64,000 nt of DNA, taken from Sporobacter sp963677825. Its GTDB lineage: Bacteria; Bacillota; Clostridia; Oscillospirales; Oscillospiraceae. The DNA is taken from the NCBI GenBank assembly GCA_963677825.2, contig CAXXEF010000001.1:2170001-2234000 (forward strand), given 5' to 3'. Below are positions 44,002 through 53,676 of this stretch, one piece after another. Positions within the stretch are counted from its first letter, which is position 1, and each line of letters opens with the position of its first letter. The notes beneath the pieces are model-generated. The model was not told the DNA's origin. It saw only the letters and a program-made list of their open reading frames with translations, and did not search any database. A program made the position numbers and the translations under genes.

Positions 44002-44559
44002 ATGGGTAAAAAGTACGAAAAACTGATATTTGAATTTCCTACCGAGTTGAATGAAAGCGTTACCCTTGGCGGCGATCCCGGTTTTATTATGTCGCCGCAG
44101 GCTTATTTCAGAGGCGCTTCGCAGATACCGGGCGCTAAATTTAACATCGGCTATCAGATCTTTATCAAGCCGTTTTTCCTAGACCGGATTCCACACCGGC
44201 ACGATGTAGACGAGTATCTGGTATTTCTGGGCGGCACATTCCCCAACCTGTTCGACTTTGACGCCGACATCGAGCTGACGATCGGGAAAGACGGGGAAGA
44301 CGCGGAAGTAATACATATCAATGAGCCCACGATTGTTCGTATCCCGGCCGGCGTTCAGCATTGTCCGCTGAATCTGACAAGAGTCGGCAAGCCGATCTTC
44401 TTTCAGGCTGCACTTATGCAGGACATGTTCAGTAGTATATACGATTTAGAAGACGGCGGTCAAAAAGAATTATGGTACAACGGTCCTCTCCCGTGCAAGA
44501 TCGATCAGGATAAACGGTGCGACTGCTGCCGCAACTGCATCGAAAAAGACTGGAGATGA
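44002..44559 (+). CDS. Small cupin protein with C-terminal Cys motif (copy 1)
   Basis: 185 residues from MGKKYEKL (GGGGAG upstream; an earlier ATG at 43966 has no binding site). Cupin motif 1 is H65-R-H67-x3-E71 (PHRHDVDEYLVFLGG); motif 2 is IPAGVQHCPLN with H120. These four residues are the usual cupin metal ligands. An N-terminal signature PQAYFRGASQIPGA and a C-terminal C173-x2-C176-x2-C179 motif (CDCCRNC) are shared with the other copies in this locus. The Cys motif could bind Zn, Fe or an FeS cluster. Not a recognised characterised family; enzymatic or metal-handling roles are both open. Confidence 0.75.
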   Translation: MGKKYEKLIFEFPTELNESVTLGGDPGFIMSPQAYFRGASQIPGAKFNIGYQIFIKPFFLDRIPHRHDVDEYLVFLGGTFPNLFDFDADIELTIGKDGEDAEVIHINEPTIVRIPAGVQHCPLNLTRVGKPIFFQAALMQDMFSSIYDLEDGGQKELWYNGPLPCKIDQDKRCDCCRNCIEKDWR

Positions 44560-44623
44560 CACATTTATACCGGCCCGGGCAGTGCTGGGGCCGAGAACAT
44601 CATAGGCCTGAAAGGATTAAGAG

Positions 44624-45172
44624 ATGTACGAAAAACTAGTATTCCCGTTTCCCATGGAGAACAATGAGGTCGTTGCCGAGGGTGATGATCCCGGATTTGT
44701 AATCAAGCCTCAGGCTTATTTCCGAGGCGCGTCACAAATACCGGGGGCAAATTTTAATGTTGGTTTTCAGATCTTTGTTAAACCGTTTTTTCTGGATAGG
44801 GTTCCGCATCGTCACAGTGAGGACGAATATCTGGTCTTTCTGGGCGGCACGTTCCCGAACGTCTTCGACTTCGATGCCGATATAGAGTTCACGCTCGGGC
44901 AAGTCGGCGTTGACGCGGAAGTCTATCACATCAATAAGCCGACAATCATCCGGATCCCTGCCAACGTGTACCATTGTCCGCTCAACTTTAAGCGCGTTGA
45001 CAAGCCGATCTTCTTCCAGGCTGCTCTCATGCAGCCGATGTTCGGCGGGATCTACGACACGCCGGACGGTACGAAAGAAATGTGGTATAACGGGCCGGTA
45101 CCTTGTAAGTACGACGAAGCTAAAAAGTGTGACTCATGCGGCAAGTGTCTGGAAGAACAGTGGCAGAAATAG
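44624..45172 (+). CDS. Small cupin protein with C-terminal Cys motif (copy 2)
   Basis: 182 residues, very similar to the preceding cupin along its length: PQAYFRGASQIPGA, H62-R-H64-x3-E68, IPANVYHCPLN (H117) and CDSCGKC (C169, C172, C175). A tandem duplication that has diverged moderately. It lies 64 bp after copy 1 and 52 bp before the first permease gene, in the same direction, so cupins and importer are probably one transcript. Two paralogues kept side by side suggest a hetero-oligomer or two related ligands. Confidence 0.75.
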   Translation: MYEKLVFPFPMENNEVVAEGDDPGFVIKPQAYFRGASQIPGANFNVGFQIFVKPFFLDRVPHRHSEDEYLVFLGGTFPNVFDFDADIEFTLGQVGVDAEVYHINKPTIIRIPANVYHCPLNFKRVDKPIFFQAALMQPMFGGIYDTPDGTKEMWYNGPVPCKYDEAKKCDSCGKCLEEQWQK

Positions 45173-45224
45173 ACGTGCCGAATAGGCTCGTCAAAGAGGA
45201 ATAAGGAAACAGGGGAAGGCGTAA

Positions 45225-46220
45225 ATGGCAAGATACATAGTAAAGCGACTGCTGATGCTCATTCCGGTCTTGCTGGGGATCTCGCTGGTGGTGCTGATTC
45301 TGATTGACATCACGCCGGGCGATCCGGCTCGGCTGATGCTGGGCACACAGGCGACGGAGGAGCAGGTGCAGGAGCTCCGGGAGGACCTCGGACTCAACAA
45401 CCCGCTGCCGGTGCGGTACGGACAGTTTCTCTGGGATGTCATACACGGGGATTTCGGCACCTCATTTACCTCGAAACGACCCGTATTTGACGAAATGATT
45501 CAGCGGTTCCCGTATACACTGACGCTAGTAACGGTCAGCCTGGTGCTGTCGGTCGTACTGGGCATACCGCTCGGCGTCTACGCAGCAACGCATCAGAACA
45601 CGTGGAAGGATAACGGAGCGATGTTCCTCGCGCTGTTTTGCGTGTCGATGCCGAGCTTCTGGTTTGCGTTACTGCTGATACAACGATTTGCCGTCAAGTG
45701 GCGTGTGCTGCCGCTGGCGGGCATCGCCGACTGGCGCGGCTGGATATTGCCAGCTGTATCCATGGCGCTTGGGCTGACGGCAATCATCGCCAGACAGACG
45801 CGCTCTAATATGCTGGAGGTCATCCGGCAGGACTATATTGTAACGGCCAGAGCCAAAGGGCTGCCGGAGGGGACGGTCATCTACCGTCACGCGCTGAAAA
45901 ACGCGCTGATCCCTGTCATCATGATCATCGGCGGCATATTCGGCGTGCTGCTTGGCGGCGTGATGATCTCTGAGGTTATCTTCTCGATACCGGGGCTTGG
46001 GGAGTATACGATGACGGGCCTTTTTAACCGGAACTATCCGGTTATACAAGGGAGCGTTCTGATCATATCGACAATGTTTGCATTTATAATCTTACTTGTC
46101 GACATTATATTTGCTTTGGTAGATCCTCGAATACGGTCACAGTATAGTAAAAGAGGAACTAAGAAGAGAAAGGTGGATAAGCAAGTTGAAGACAAAACGC
46201 AAACAGTCGAGAATTCGTGA
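45225..46220 (+). CDS. ABC importer permease, DppB/OppB type
   Basis: 331 residues, six hydrophobic segments, with PGDPARLMLG at the N-terminus and the inner-membrane permease loop RHALKNALIPVIMIIGG (EAA-like). Family DppB/OppB/NikB: uptake of oligopeptides, dipeptides, nickel complexes and other small solutes. It is followed, overlapping by 35 bp, by the second permease. The charged C-terminal tail beyond residue 310 (KRGTKKRKVDKQ) is a modest extension. Confidence 0.9.
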   Translation: MARYIVKRLLMLIPVLLGISLVVLILIDITPGDPARLMLGTQATEEQVQELREDLGLNNPLPVRYGQFLWDVIHGDFGTSFTSKRPVFDEMIQRFPYTLTLVTVSLVLSVVLGIPLGVYAATHQNTWKDNGAMFLALFCVSMPSFWFALLLIQRFAVKWRVLPLAGIADWRGWILPAVSMALGLTAIIARQTRSNMLEVIRQDYIVTARAKGLPEGTVIYRHALKNALIPVIMIIGGIFGVLLGGVMISEVIFSIPGLGEYTMTGLFNRNYPVIQGSVLIISTMFAFIILLVDIIFALVDPRIRSQYSKRGTKKRKVDKQVEDKTQTVENS

Positions 46221-47043
46221 CATATGGCGTCAGCTCAAGAAGAACAAGCTGGCAGTCGTCTCGCTCTTCGTACTTGCCCTGCTTATTCTAGTAGCTATTT
46301 TGGGGCCGCTGATCGCACCGTATGATTATACGGAACAGAATTCCAAACAGCTTTTTGAAAGCTCAAGCTTTGAGCATCTGCTTGGTACCGACAAGCTCGG
46401 ACGTGACATATTAAGCCGAATTATAGTCGGCGCGCGGCAGTCGCTTGAAATGGGCGTTGTTACAGTAGCCATTGCGGCGACGATTGGTATTACGATCGGC
46501 GCCATTGCAGGCTTCTACGGCGGTTGGGCAGACAATCTGTGTATGCGCCTGCTGGACATATACCAGGCAATCCCGATGTTTCTGCTGGCGATTACCCTTG
46601 CGGCCATATTGGGGCCAAGCCTCAGAAACGCGATCATTGCGCTCGGTATTGGCACGGTGCCGGGCTACGCACGATTAATGCGCGCATCGGTTATGACGGT
46701 GCGCGACAAAGAATACGTCGAGGCAGCCAGAGCCATCAACGCCAGAGACGGGCGCATCATCCTCAAGCATATTGCCCCCAACGCGATGGCACCGCTGATC
46801 GTGGAGATCACGATGGGCGTTGGCTCGTGCATCCTGGCCGGCTCCGCACTGAGCTTTATCGGGCTTGGCGTGCAGCCGCCGGTTCCGGAATGGGGATCGA
46901 TGATCGCCGAGGCGCGCAGCTTCATGCGCGAAAATCCGACGCTGGCATTGTACCCCGGTGTGTGTGTTATGATCAGTGTTCTGGCCTGTAACCTGCTGGG
47001 TGACGGCCTGCGCGACGCACTCGATCCGCGACTGAAAAATTGA
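46186..47043 (+). CDS. ABC importer permease, DppC/OppC type
   Basis: 285 residues starting with TTG at 46186 (AAGGTGG upstream), overlapping the first permease. N-terminal RQLKKNKLAVVSLF motif, GTDKLGRDILSRII, and the EAA-like loop RAINARDGRIILKHIAPNA. Partner permease of the importer. Next gene begins 9 bp downstream. Confidence 0.9.
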   Translation: MKTKRKQSRIRDIWRQLKKNKLAVVSLFVLALLILVAILGPLIAPYDYTEQNSKQLFESSSFEHLLGTDKLGRDILSRIIVGARQSLEMGVVTVAIAATIGITIGAIAGFYGGWADNLCMRLLDIYQAIPMFLLAITLAAILGPSLRNAIIALGIGTVPGYARLMRASVMTVRDKEYVEAARAINARDGRIILKHIAPNAMAPLIVEITMGVGSCILAGSALSFIGLGVQPPVPEWGSMIAEARSFMRENPTLALYPGVCVMISVLACNLLGDGLRDALDPRLKN

Positions 47044-47052
47044 GGTAACCGA

Positions 47053-48021
47053 ATGGACGAAAATTTACTTGAAATACGGAATCTCTCGGTAGAGTACCAT
47101 ACAGACGAAGAGATTGTTTACGCGGTCAACAATATTAGCCTGACGGTTAAAAAAGGTGAAACCATCGGTCTTGTCGGCGAGACAGGCGCAGGTAAAACGA
47201 CGATTGCACGCAGCGTGCTTGGGATTTTGCCGATACCGCCGGCCAAGCTCATTTCAGGAGAAATCTTATTTGAGGGCAAGGACTTACTGAAGAATTCCGA
47301 AAGAGAAATGCGCAAGATCCGCGGCAATAAGATTGCCATGATCTTTCAGGATCCGATGACGGCACTCAACCCGATCGAAACGGTGGGCTTTCAGATTACC
47401 GAGGCGATCAAGCAGCACAACAAGATCACCAGCGCCGACGCAGAGCGCCGCGCGTGCGATATGCTCGAGCTGGTCGGCATCCCGATGGATCGCTACAGCG
47501 AGTATCCGCACCAGTTCTCCGGCGGGATGAAACAGCGCGTCATCATCGCGATAGCGCTGGCGTGTAATCCGGAGCTGCTTCTGGCCGACGAGCCGACGAC
47601 GGCGCTGGACGTCACGATTCAGGCGCAGGTGCTTGAAATGATGCAAGGGCTAAAAGACCGTTTGGGCACATCCGTCGTGATGATTACGCACGATCTCGGC
47701 GTCGTCGCCGATTTCTGTGATGCCGTGGCCGTGGCATATGCCGGCGATATCGTGGAGCGCGGGACGGCTGAGCATATTTTCGATCATGCGGCGCATCCGT
47801 ATACGTTAGGCCTTTTCGGATCGCTGCCCAAGCTGGACTCGACGGAAAGGCGGCTGAAGCCGATCAAAGGGCTGATGCCCGATCCGACGAATCTGCCAAA
47901 GGGCTGCCGATTCTATGACCGCTGCCCGGATGCGATGGATAAATGCGCGCAGGAGCCGCCTGAGGAGGTTGAAATCAGCCCGGGGCACTTTATTAAATGT
48001 TATTTAGCGGGGGTAAAGTAA
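47053..48021 (+). CDS. ABC importer ATPase, DppD/OppD type
   Basis: 322 residues. Walker A GETGAGKTT, signature FSGGMKQRV, Walker B LLADEPTTALD, and the C-terminal oligopeptide-type extension with the Cys cluster CRFYDRCPDAMDKCAQ, as usual in OppD/DppD proteins. First of two ATPases energising the importer; the next gene starts 1 bp after its stop. Confidence 0.92.
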   Translation: MDENLLEIRNLSVEYHTDEEIVYAVNNISLTVKKGETIGLVGETGAGKTTIARSVLGILPIPPAKLISGEILFEGKDLLKNSEREMRKIRGNKIAMIFQDPMTALNPIETVGFQITEAIKQHNKITSADAERRACDMLELVGIPMDRYSEYPHQFSGGMKQRVIIAIALACNPELLLADEPTTALDVTIQAQVLEMMQGLKDRLGTSVVMITHDLGVVADFCDAVAVAYAGDIVERGTAEHIFDHAAHPYTLGLFGSLPKLDSTERRLKPIKGLMPDPTNLPKGCRFYDRCPDAMDKCAQEPPEEVEISPGHFIKCYLAGVK

Positions 48022-48022
48022 T

Positions 48023-48994
48023 ATGGCGGCATTACTAGAAGTCCGCGAGCTTAAAAAATACTTTAAAACCCGTAATGGCGCGATGCTTCATGCCGTGGAC
48101 GATATCAATTTCACACTTGAAGAAGGTAAGACGCTCGGCGTTGTCGGCGAGTCCGGCTGCGGCAAGTCGACACTTGGGCGCACAATACTGCACCTGCTTG
48201 ACTCGACGGACGGCAAGATGTTTTTTGAAGGCGAGGATATTACACACCCCAAGAAAAACGATTTGCGCCGCCTGCGCGAGGAAATGCAGATTATTTTCCA
48301 GGACCCGTTTTCATCGCTTAATCCGCGTATGTCCGTTAAAGAAGCGATTATGGAGCCGCTGATTTTGCGCGGTGGGATGACGAAAGCGGATATGCTGGCC
48401 GAAACGCGCACGCTGATGGATACGGTCGGTATCGCGCTGCGGCTTGAAAATTCGTATCCGCACGAGCTCGACGGCGGGCGCCGCCAGCGTATCGGCATTG
48501 CCCGTGCATTGTCACTAAAGCCAAAGTTTATCGTCTGCGACGAGCCGGTTTCCGCGCTGGATGTTTCCATCCAGGCGCAGATCATCAACCTGATGCTTGA
48601 CCTGCAGGAAGAGTTCGGCTTGGCCTATATGTTCGTGACACACGACCTGTCGGTTGTTAAGTATATTTCAGACGATATCATGGTTATGTATCTCGGTCAG
48701 ATGGTTGAAAAAGCGCCGGCGGATGAGCTGTTTAGCAATACGCTGCATCCGTATACCCAGGCGTTGCTGTCTGCGATCCCGATCCCGAGCATACATAATA
48801 AGAAAGAGCGAGTTCTGCTGCGCGGCGAGATAACATCGCCGGTCAATCCCAAGCCCGGATGCCGTTTCATGGCGCGATGCCGCTACGCAACGGAAGAATG
48901 TGCCAATCCACAAACGATTGAAGAGCATTCGCCCGGTCATTTTGTCGCGTGTTGCAGATATGAAACAATAAAAAATATGGAGGAACAAAAATGA
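48023..48994 (+). CDS. ABC importer ATPase, DppF/OppF type
   Basis: 323 residues. Walker A GESGCGKST, Walker B FIVCDEPVSALD, and C-terminal CRFMARCRYATEEC. The signature is LDGGRRQRIGIARAL, with Asp in place of Ser at position 2, a variant also known among clostridial OppF-like ATPases. Its stop overlaps the substrate-binding protein ATG (ATGA). Confidence 0.9.
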   Translation: MAALLEVRELKKYFKTRNGAMLHAVDDINFTLEEGKTLGVVGESGCGKSTLGRTILHLLDSTDGKMFFEGEDITHPKKNDLRRLREEMQIIFQDPFSSLNPRMSVKEAIMEPLILRGGMTKADMLAETRTLMDTVGIALRLENSYPHELDGGRRQRIGIARALSLKPKFIVCDEPVSALDVSIQAQIINLMLDLQEEFGLAYMFVTHDLSVVKYISDDIMVMYLGQMVEKAPADELFSNTLHPYTQALLSAIPIPSIHNKKERVLLRGEITSPVNPKPGCRFMARCRYATEECANPQTIEEHSPGHFVACCRYETIKNMEEQK

Positions 48995-50595
48995 AAAAGA
49001 GCATAAAAAAGATTCTGGCACTGCTGCTGGCGTGTATGCTTGTTGCGTCGTTCGCGGCGTGTAACAACAACCCCGACACCAGCGGAGAACCCAGCGGCAG
49101 CACAACGTCCCCCAGCTCCCAGCCGAGCGGTAGTAGTGAGCAGCCGTCCACGGAACCGGGCAGAACAACCCTCAACGTCGCTGTCTCATTGGACAGCGGT
49201 ACGCTTGACCCGCTTGGTATGACCGGTGCGGGCGGATTCCTGAACGTGGAGCGCACGTACATGGAAACGCTCTACGATTATGATGCCAACGGTGAGCGCT
49301 TCTGGATCCTGGCGACCGGCATGGACTACATCAGCGACATTCACTATACGCTGCATATCCGTGAGGGCGTCACGTTTTCTAACGGCAATACAATGGATGC
49401 CAACGATGTCTTGTATACAATGGTTAAGAACAACGAGAGCCCGCAGTTCTATCTTAACGTCAAAGCCATCGACTTTGAAAAAACAAATGTTGCCGACGAC
49501 TACACGATCGATCTTTGGTACACAGCGTTTAACGCCTCTCAGGAGATCGGCATGAGCCAGATGGTCATCCTTGACGAAGAATCCTACGATCCGGAAGAAA
49601 TGTCGCTCAATCCCGTCGGCACTGGACCGTACATCGTGACGGACTATGTTGTTAACAGTCACGTTAAGGTTGAACTACGCGACGATTACTGGGGCGACAC
49701 GCCGTCGATCACGACCATCAACTTCAAGACTTTGAACGAAGACTCGCAGCGTGTCAACGCGCTCGTAACGGGCGACGTCGATATGGCGGCGATTCCGATC
49801 AAGGATGCCGATTATATTGAATCGCTCGGTGACTATACTGTTACGATCAGAAATCAGGGCAGCTACTTTGTCACATTGTTCAATATGACACCGGACGCGC
49901 CGCTTGGTACCGCAGAAGCCCGCCAAGCCGTGAGCTACGCCATTGAACGGCAGGCCATTGCCGATATCGTTTTCAGTGGTAAAGCCGATGTGCTTCGTTG
50001 GCCGGTTTCAGAAAGCCTGATTGACATTGAGGATCGCTTCCTCGATATGGACGAAACTTATTCTGCAGGCTACGATACAGCAAAAGCCCAGACGCTTGCC
50101 GACGAGTCCGGCCTGACAGGGAAGACGCTTCGTATCATTACCAACGGTGCGGCTGACTACATCACGATGGCTGAAATTATTCAGGACAGCCTTTCTGCAA
50201 TTGGTGTCAACTCCGATATCATCAACTACGACCAGGCTACATACTTCGGACTGCTGATGGACGAAAGCAATTTCGATATCGCAATCTTTACACCAACGGC
50301 TCCGAGCATGCTGGCTGTTGACATCCTGTACAATTATCCGACATTCATCCCACTTGGATGGACGGGTGAAAAGCATGATGAATACATGACGTTTGGCGCA
50401 GCAGCTACCGAAACATTTGACATGACGGCACGCGGCGACATTCTTTACGACATGCTGAAGATCTTCGTAGAAGAAGTTCCCTGGTACGGCATATGTGAGT
50501 GGCCGGTTGTCAATGTCTTTAACAGTGACATGCAAGACGTGACCTTCACACTGGCTGGTTCGGCGTTGTATCAGTTCTACTCCTTCGCCTCTTAG
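48991..50595 (+). CDS. Substrate-binding lipoprotein of the Dpp/Opp-type importer
   Basis: 534 residues. Lipoprotein signal with lipobox at SFAAC (Cys about residue 23) after a Lys-rich start, then a Ser/Gly/Pro-rich linker, then an SBP_bac_5 (family 5) solute-binding domain: VSLDSGTLDPLGM, REGVTFSNGNTMDANDV and GTGPYIVTDY. Captures the importer substrate outside the membrane. Family 5 binding proteins take peptides, nickel, sugars or haem, so substrate is open. GGAGG precedes the ATG. Confidence 0.92.
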   Translation: MKKSIKKILALLLACMLVASFAACNNNPDTSGEPSGSTTSPSSQPSGSSEQPSTEPGRTTLNVAVSLDSGTLDPLGMTGAGGFLNVERTYMETLYDYDANGERFWILATGMDYISDIHYTLHIREGVTFSNGNTMDANDVLYTMVKNNESPQFYLNVKAIDFEKTNVADDYTIDLWYTAFNASQEIGMSQMVILDEESYDPEEMSLNPVGTGPYIVTDYVVNSHVKVELRDDYWGDTPSITTINFKTLNEDSQRVNALVTGDVDMAAIPIKDADYIESLGDYTVTIRNQGSYFVTLFNMTPDAPLGTAEARQAVSYAIERQAIADIVFSGKADVLRWPVSESLIDIEDRFLDMDETYSAGYDTAKAQTLADESGLTGKTLRIITNGAADYITMAEIIQDSLSAIGVNSDIINYDQATYFGLLMDESNFDIAIFTPTAPSMLAVDILYNYPTFIPLGWTGEKHDEYMTFGAAATETFDMTARGDILYDMLKIFVEEVPWYGICEWPVVNVFNSDMQDVTFTLAGSALYQFYSFAS

Positions 50596-50635
50596 CTCTA
50601 TAGTCAGACTGCCTCGCGGTCAATAGAGGTATGAT

Positions 50636-50685
50636 AAACCGCTCCTCTATTCAGCAATTCATTGCTTGTATAGAGGGGCGGTTTT
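50636..50685 (+). terminator. Hairpin between the binding protein and the double cupin gene
   Basis: AAACCGCTCCTCTA (50636-50649) pairs with TAGAGGGGCGGTTT (50671-50684) with an inner GCAAT/ATTGC stem and a short TTTT end. It may end the importer transcript or act as an attenuator that lowers expression of the following cupin gene. Confidence 0.65.
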
Positions 50686-50843
50686 ACGCAGCAATCCGCG
50701 GAAACATCAGACGCCCGCTTCAGGACGCCTGTAGATGGATAAAACGTTGGGCTGACACGCCTACAAGAAACGTATCGGCAGCACAACACGGCCGCTCAAG
50801 ATGGTTGTTTTGTGCTTAGAAGCCTGAAAGGATTGGTTATTAA

Positions 50844-52199
50844 ATGCAGGAAAAGTTCGAAAAGCTATTTTATGAGTTTGAGCCGCAGGAAACGAACTGG
50901 GGCGACTGGTGTCATTCGCCGCAGGCGTACTTCCGTGGCGAGAAGGATATGCCGGGCGCCGAAATGAACGTCGGGTGGCAGGTGCTGAAGCAACCCATCC
51001 ATTTCGAAACAGAACCGCACTTCCATCGCGAGGACGAGTATCTTGTCTTTTTCGGTGCGAAGTTGCCGGACATCTTTTCGTCTTGGGATGCCGAGGTGCA
51101 CCTCTATATGGGCAAGACACTGGATACAATGGAGAAAATCGTCATTACGGAGCCGACGATTGTCAAGATCCCGAAAAGCTGGTGGCACTGCCCGCTGACG
51201 CTCGTGCGCGTCGACAAGCCGATTCTGTTCCAGGCTGTCATGCTGACGGGCAAGACGGGATTTGTGAAGTTTGTGGAACGCAAGGACGGTGAGCGTCAGT
51301 ATATCTACGGCGGTGACGAAACAAATATTTGCGTTTTTGATTCCCACAAGAAATGCAATTATTGCGGCTACTGCTTCTCACATCCCGAGGAGCGCCCCGA
51401 GCGGCCGTATTCCTACGTCAAATGGACGGTCATCAATGAAGACGGCGTCGAGTCCTACACCGATACAGGCGCGTACGATCAGTCTAAGGCGCCAAACTCG
51501 ATGGACTGCGTCATCACACCCGATTACAAATCCAAGCCTTATTCCGACGCGACGACACTGAAGGCGCCCAAGCCGCCGCTGACGGATGAGCTTGCCAAGT
51601 GCGTGCTGGCGATGCCCAAGGAAGAGACGAGCTGGGGTGACTGGTGTCCGTCGCCGCAGGCCTACTTCCGCGGAGAAACGTACATGGAAGACGCGACGTA
51701 TCACGTCGGTTATCAGATTTTCACGGCGGCCAACGACATGGAGGATTCACACATCCATCAGGGCGCTGAGGAATACATTTATTTCATGGGCGCCGACCCG
51801 ATGAACATGTTTGACTTTGACTGCGAGATCGAAATGCGCCTCGGCGACGATCCCGATCATATGGAAAGCAAGATTATCACCAAGCCGACAGTCGTGCGCA
51901 TCCCACCGAATGTATGGCATTGTCCGATTCTCTTCCGCAAAATGAACAAGCCCGTCTTGTTCCAGGCGGCGTTTTTATCCGGCACATGGGGTACGATCAC
52001 GCGCGCGCCGGAAGATCCGAGCAAACCCAGGCTGTCGGACGAAGAGCAGGCAAAACTGCCGTTTGCCAGAATGCACACCTATAATTACATGGGCGACAAC
52101 GTGCGTTTTTGCAAGTACAACGACAAAAAGCGCTGCAACATATGCGGCGCGTGCTTCCGGAGCCCCGACGAGTACCTGAAGGATAAGGCCGACGCGTAA
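50844..52199 (+). CDS. Double cupin protein with two C-terminal-type Cys motifs
   Basis: 451 residues: two copies of the unit seen in the small cupins. Unit 1 (about 1-180): PQAYFRGEKDMPGA, H59-F-H61-x3-E65, H115 in WWHCPL, and CNYCGYC (C171, C174, C177). Linker 180-255. Unit 2 (about 255-440): PQAYFRGETYMEDA, H303-I-H305-x3-E309, H359 in NVWHCPI, and CNICGAC (C431, C434, C437). All metal-ligand positions are kept in both. With the two single-domain proteins upstream, the locus encodes four such units. The unit has no function I recognise. No lipobox or signal peptide, so cytoplasmic. It is 248 bp after the binding protein. Confidence 0.75.
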   Translation: MQEKFEKLFYEFEPQETNWGDWCHSPQAYFRGEKDMPGAEMNVGWQVLKQPIHFETEPHFHREDEYLVFFGAKLPDIFSSWDAEVHLYMGKTLDTMEKIVITEPTIVKIPKSWWHCPLTLVRVDKPILFQAVMLTGKTGFVKFVERKDGERQYIYGGDETNICVFDSHKKCNYCGYCFSHPEERPERPYSYVKWTVINEDGVESYTDTGAYDQSKAPNSMDCVITPDYKSKPYSDATTLKAPKPPLTDELAKCVLAMPKEETSWGDWCPSPQAYFRGETYMEDATYHVGYQIFTAANDMEDSHIHQGAEEYIYFMGADPMNMFDFDCEIEMRLGDDPDHMESKIITKPTVVRIPPNVWHCPILFRKMNKPVLFQAAFLSGTWGTITRAPEDPSKPRLSDEEQAKLPFARMHTYNYMGDNVRFCKYNDKKRCNICGACFRSPDEYLKDKADA

Positions 52200-52324
52200 G
52201 GTCCGTACGGTGAATCCGGCCGATAAGCTTTCGTAGCCGGCATCGGCGACCATCCCGCGTTCAGACCGTGTTGCGGTAAAGTTATAACATAACGCGCCGC
52301 AGCAGCACCCAACTAAATATAGAG

Positions 52325-52357
52325 GCGCCCGCGACAAATTTGTCGCGGGCGCTTTTT
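52325..52357. terminator. Terminator after the double cupin gene
   Basis: Perfect 14-bp stem, GCGCCCGCGACAAA (52325-52338) with TTTGTCGCGGGCGC (52339-52352), followed by TTTTT on plus. It also lies just past the stop of the convergent minus-strand MFS gene. Confidence 0.9.
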
Positions 52358-52377
52358 AGTTCCGCCTCGGTTCAGCG

Positions 52378-53544
52378 CTAAGCAGTCTTCGCGTTATGGT
52401 TATCTCTAAGCTGGAAAATCGTTGTCAGCACGCCGACAACCAGCAAGAGAATCGACGCAATCAGATAGATATTCGATATGCCGTAGACGCTGATAATTTT
52501 GGCGTTGACACTGGTCCCGATGGCGCCGCCGACAAACATGTTAAAGGAAGCCATCGACATAGCGGTACCCTTCATCCTGGGAAGCGCGCCCTGCGCGGCC
52601 GCAACCAGCGTGGACTGGAGGAAGATAAACGCGACGCCCCAGAAAAACAGTCCGACAGAAAGCAGGTAGATGTTGGCGCTGATCGATAACGTCAACACGG
52701 CCAGAAAGCCAATAATCCCGGTGATCACAAAGTACAGTGCACCGGTCCTTTGCTTGATCTTTGGTGCAACACGCCCGCCAATAACCGTGCCGATGCCGAA
52801 CAATGATAAAATCAGCCCAACGCCCAGCACCGTATAACCGGATAGTTCCTGAAGCAGTTTGCCGGAATAGGCAAACGTCCCAAACACGCTGAATCCAACA
52901 AAAAAGATTGTCAGCACCAGACGCATGAATTTGAAATTGGACAGCGGCTCTTTATAAGCTGATACATAGTTGAGCTTATTGACAACGGGCGTATCCTTTT
53001 CGAGCGTTTTGAGCATCAAGAGCGCCAAGAGCAGTTCGCCAATACCGTAGACGACATATACCAACCGCCACGATCCGAAGTAGGCGAGCAGACCGCCGAC
53101 CACCGTCGCCGTCGCGGCGCCTAAAAACATCAGTCCCATGACTTTACCCAAAGCTTTATGGCGGTTATTATCGTCAAAGCTCTGACCGACGAGTGCCATC
53201 GTAACGGGGAAAATACCGGCGGCAAACGCGCCGTTCATCGCTCTGAAGAAGACGAGTGACGTCAGGTTGAAGGAAAGGCTACCCAGAATGCTGAAAACGG
53301 CGGTCCCAAGTGCGGCAATATTGATGATTTTGACTTTCCCGAATCGGTCTGCCAGCGGGCCGAATAAAAGTGTAAAAGCACCGAAAGCCAGCATGTAGGC
53401 CGTTACGGAAATGGCTGCGGTCTCGACGCTTAGCCCCAAATCTTTTGCAATGTTCAGCAGAAGCGGCGCCGCGGCGTAATTATCGCCATTTGCAAGGAAA
53501 GCCATCAGGCCGAGCAGTAATATAAGCTTTTTTTTATTTTGCAT
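52378..53544 (-). CDS. MFS transporter
   Basis: 388 residues, about 12 hydrophobic segments, MFS loop motif GPLADRFGKVKI. Resembles multidrug or metabolite efflux MFS proteins; substrate unknown. It lies downstream of the ArsR gene on the same strand, separated by 132 bp, so it may be that regulator's target. Confidence 0.85.
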   Translation of the reverse strand: MQNKKKLILLLGLMAFLANGDNYAAAPLLLNIAKDLGLSVETAAISVTAYMLAFGAFTLLFGPLADRFGKVKIINIAALGTAVFSILGSLSFNLTSLVFFRAMNGAFAAGIFPVTMALVGQSFDDNNRHKALGKVMGLMFLGAATATVVGGLLAYFGSWRLVYVVYGIGELLLALLMLKTLEKDTPVVNKLNYVSAYKEPLSNFKFMRLVLTIFFVGFSVFGTFAYSGKLLQELSGYTVLGVGLILSLFGIGTVIGGRVAPKIKQRTGALYFVITGIIGFLAVLTLSISANIYLLSVGLFFWGVAFIFLQSTLVAAAQGALPRMKGTAMSMASFNMFVGGAIGTSVNAKIISVYGISNIYLIASILLLVVGVLTTIFQLRDNHNAKTA

Positions 53545-53676
53545 TATGTCACCTTAAATTCATAATAATGTTGCAGTTCAGGTTGTGAGATATGTCGCTT
53601 CAATAATGATGTCAGCGATCATTGTGTTCTCGATTATTGATTGTGCACGCAGCAGCCTGAATCAGACGGAAGGCGG

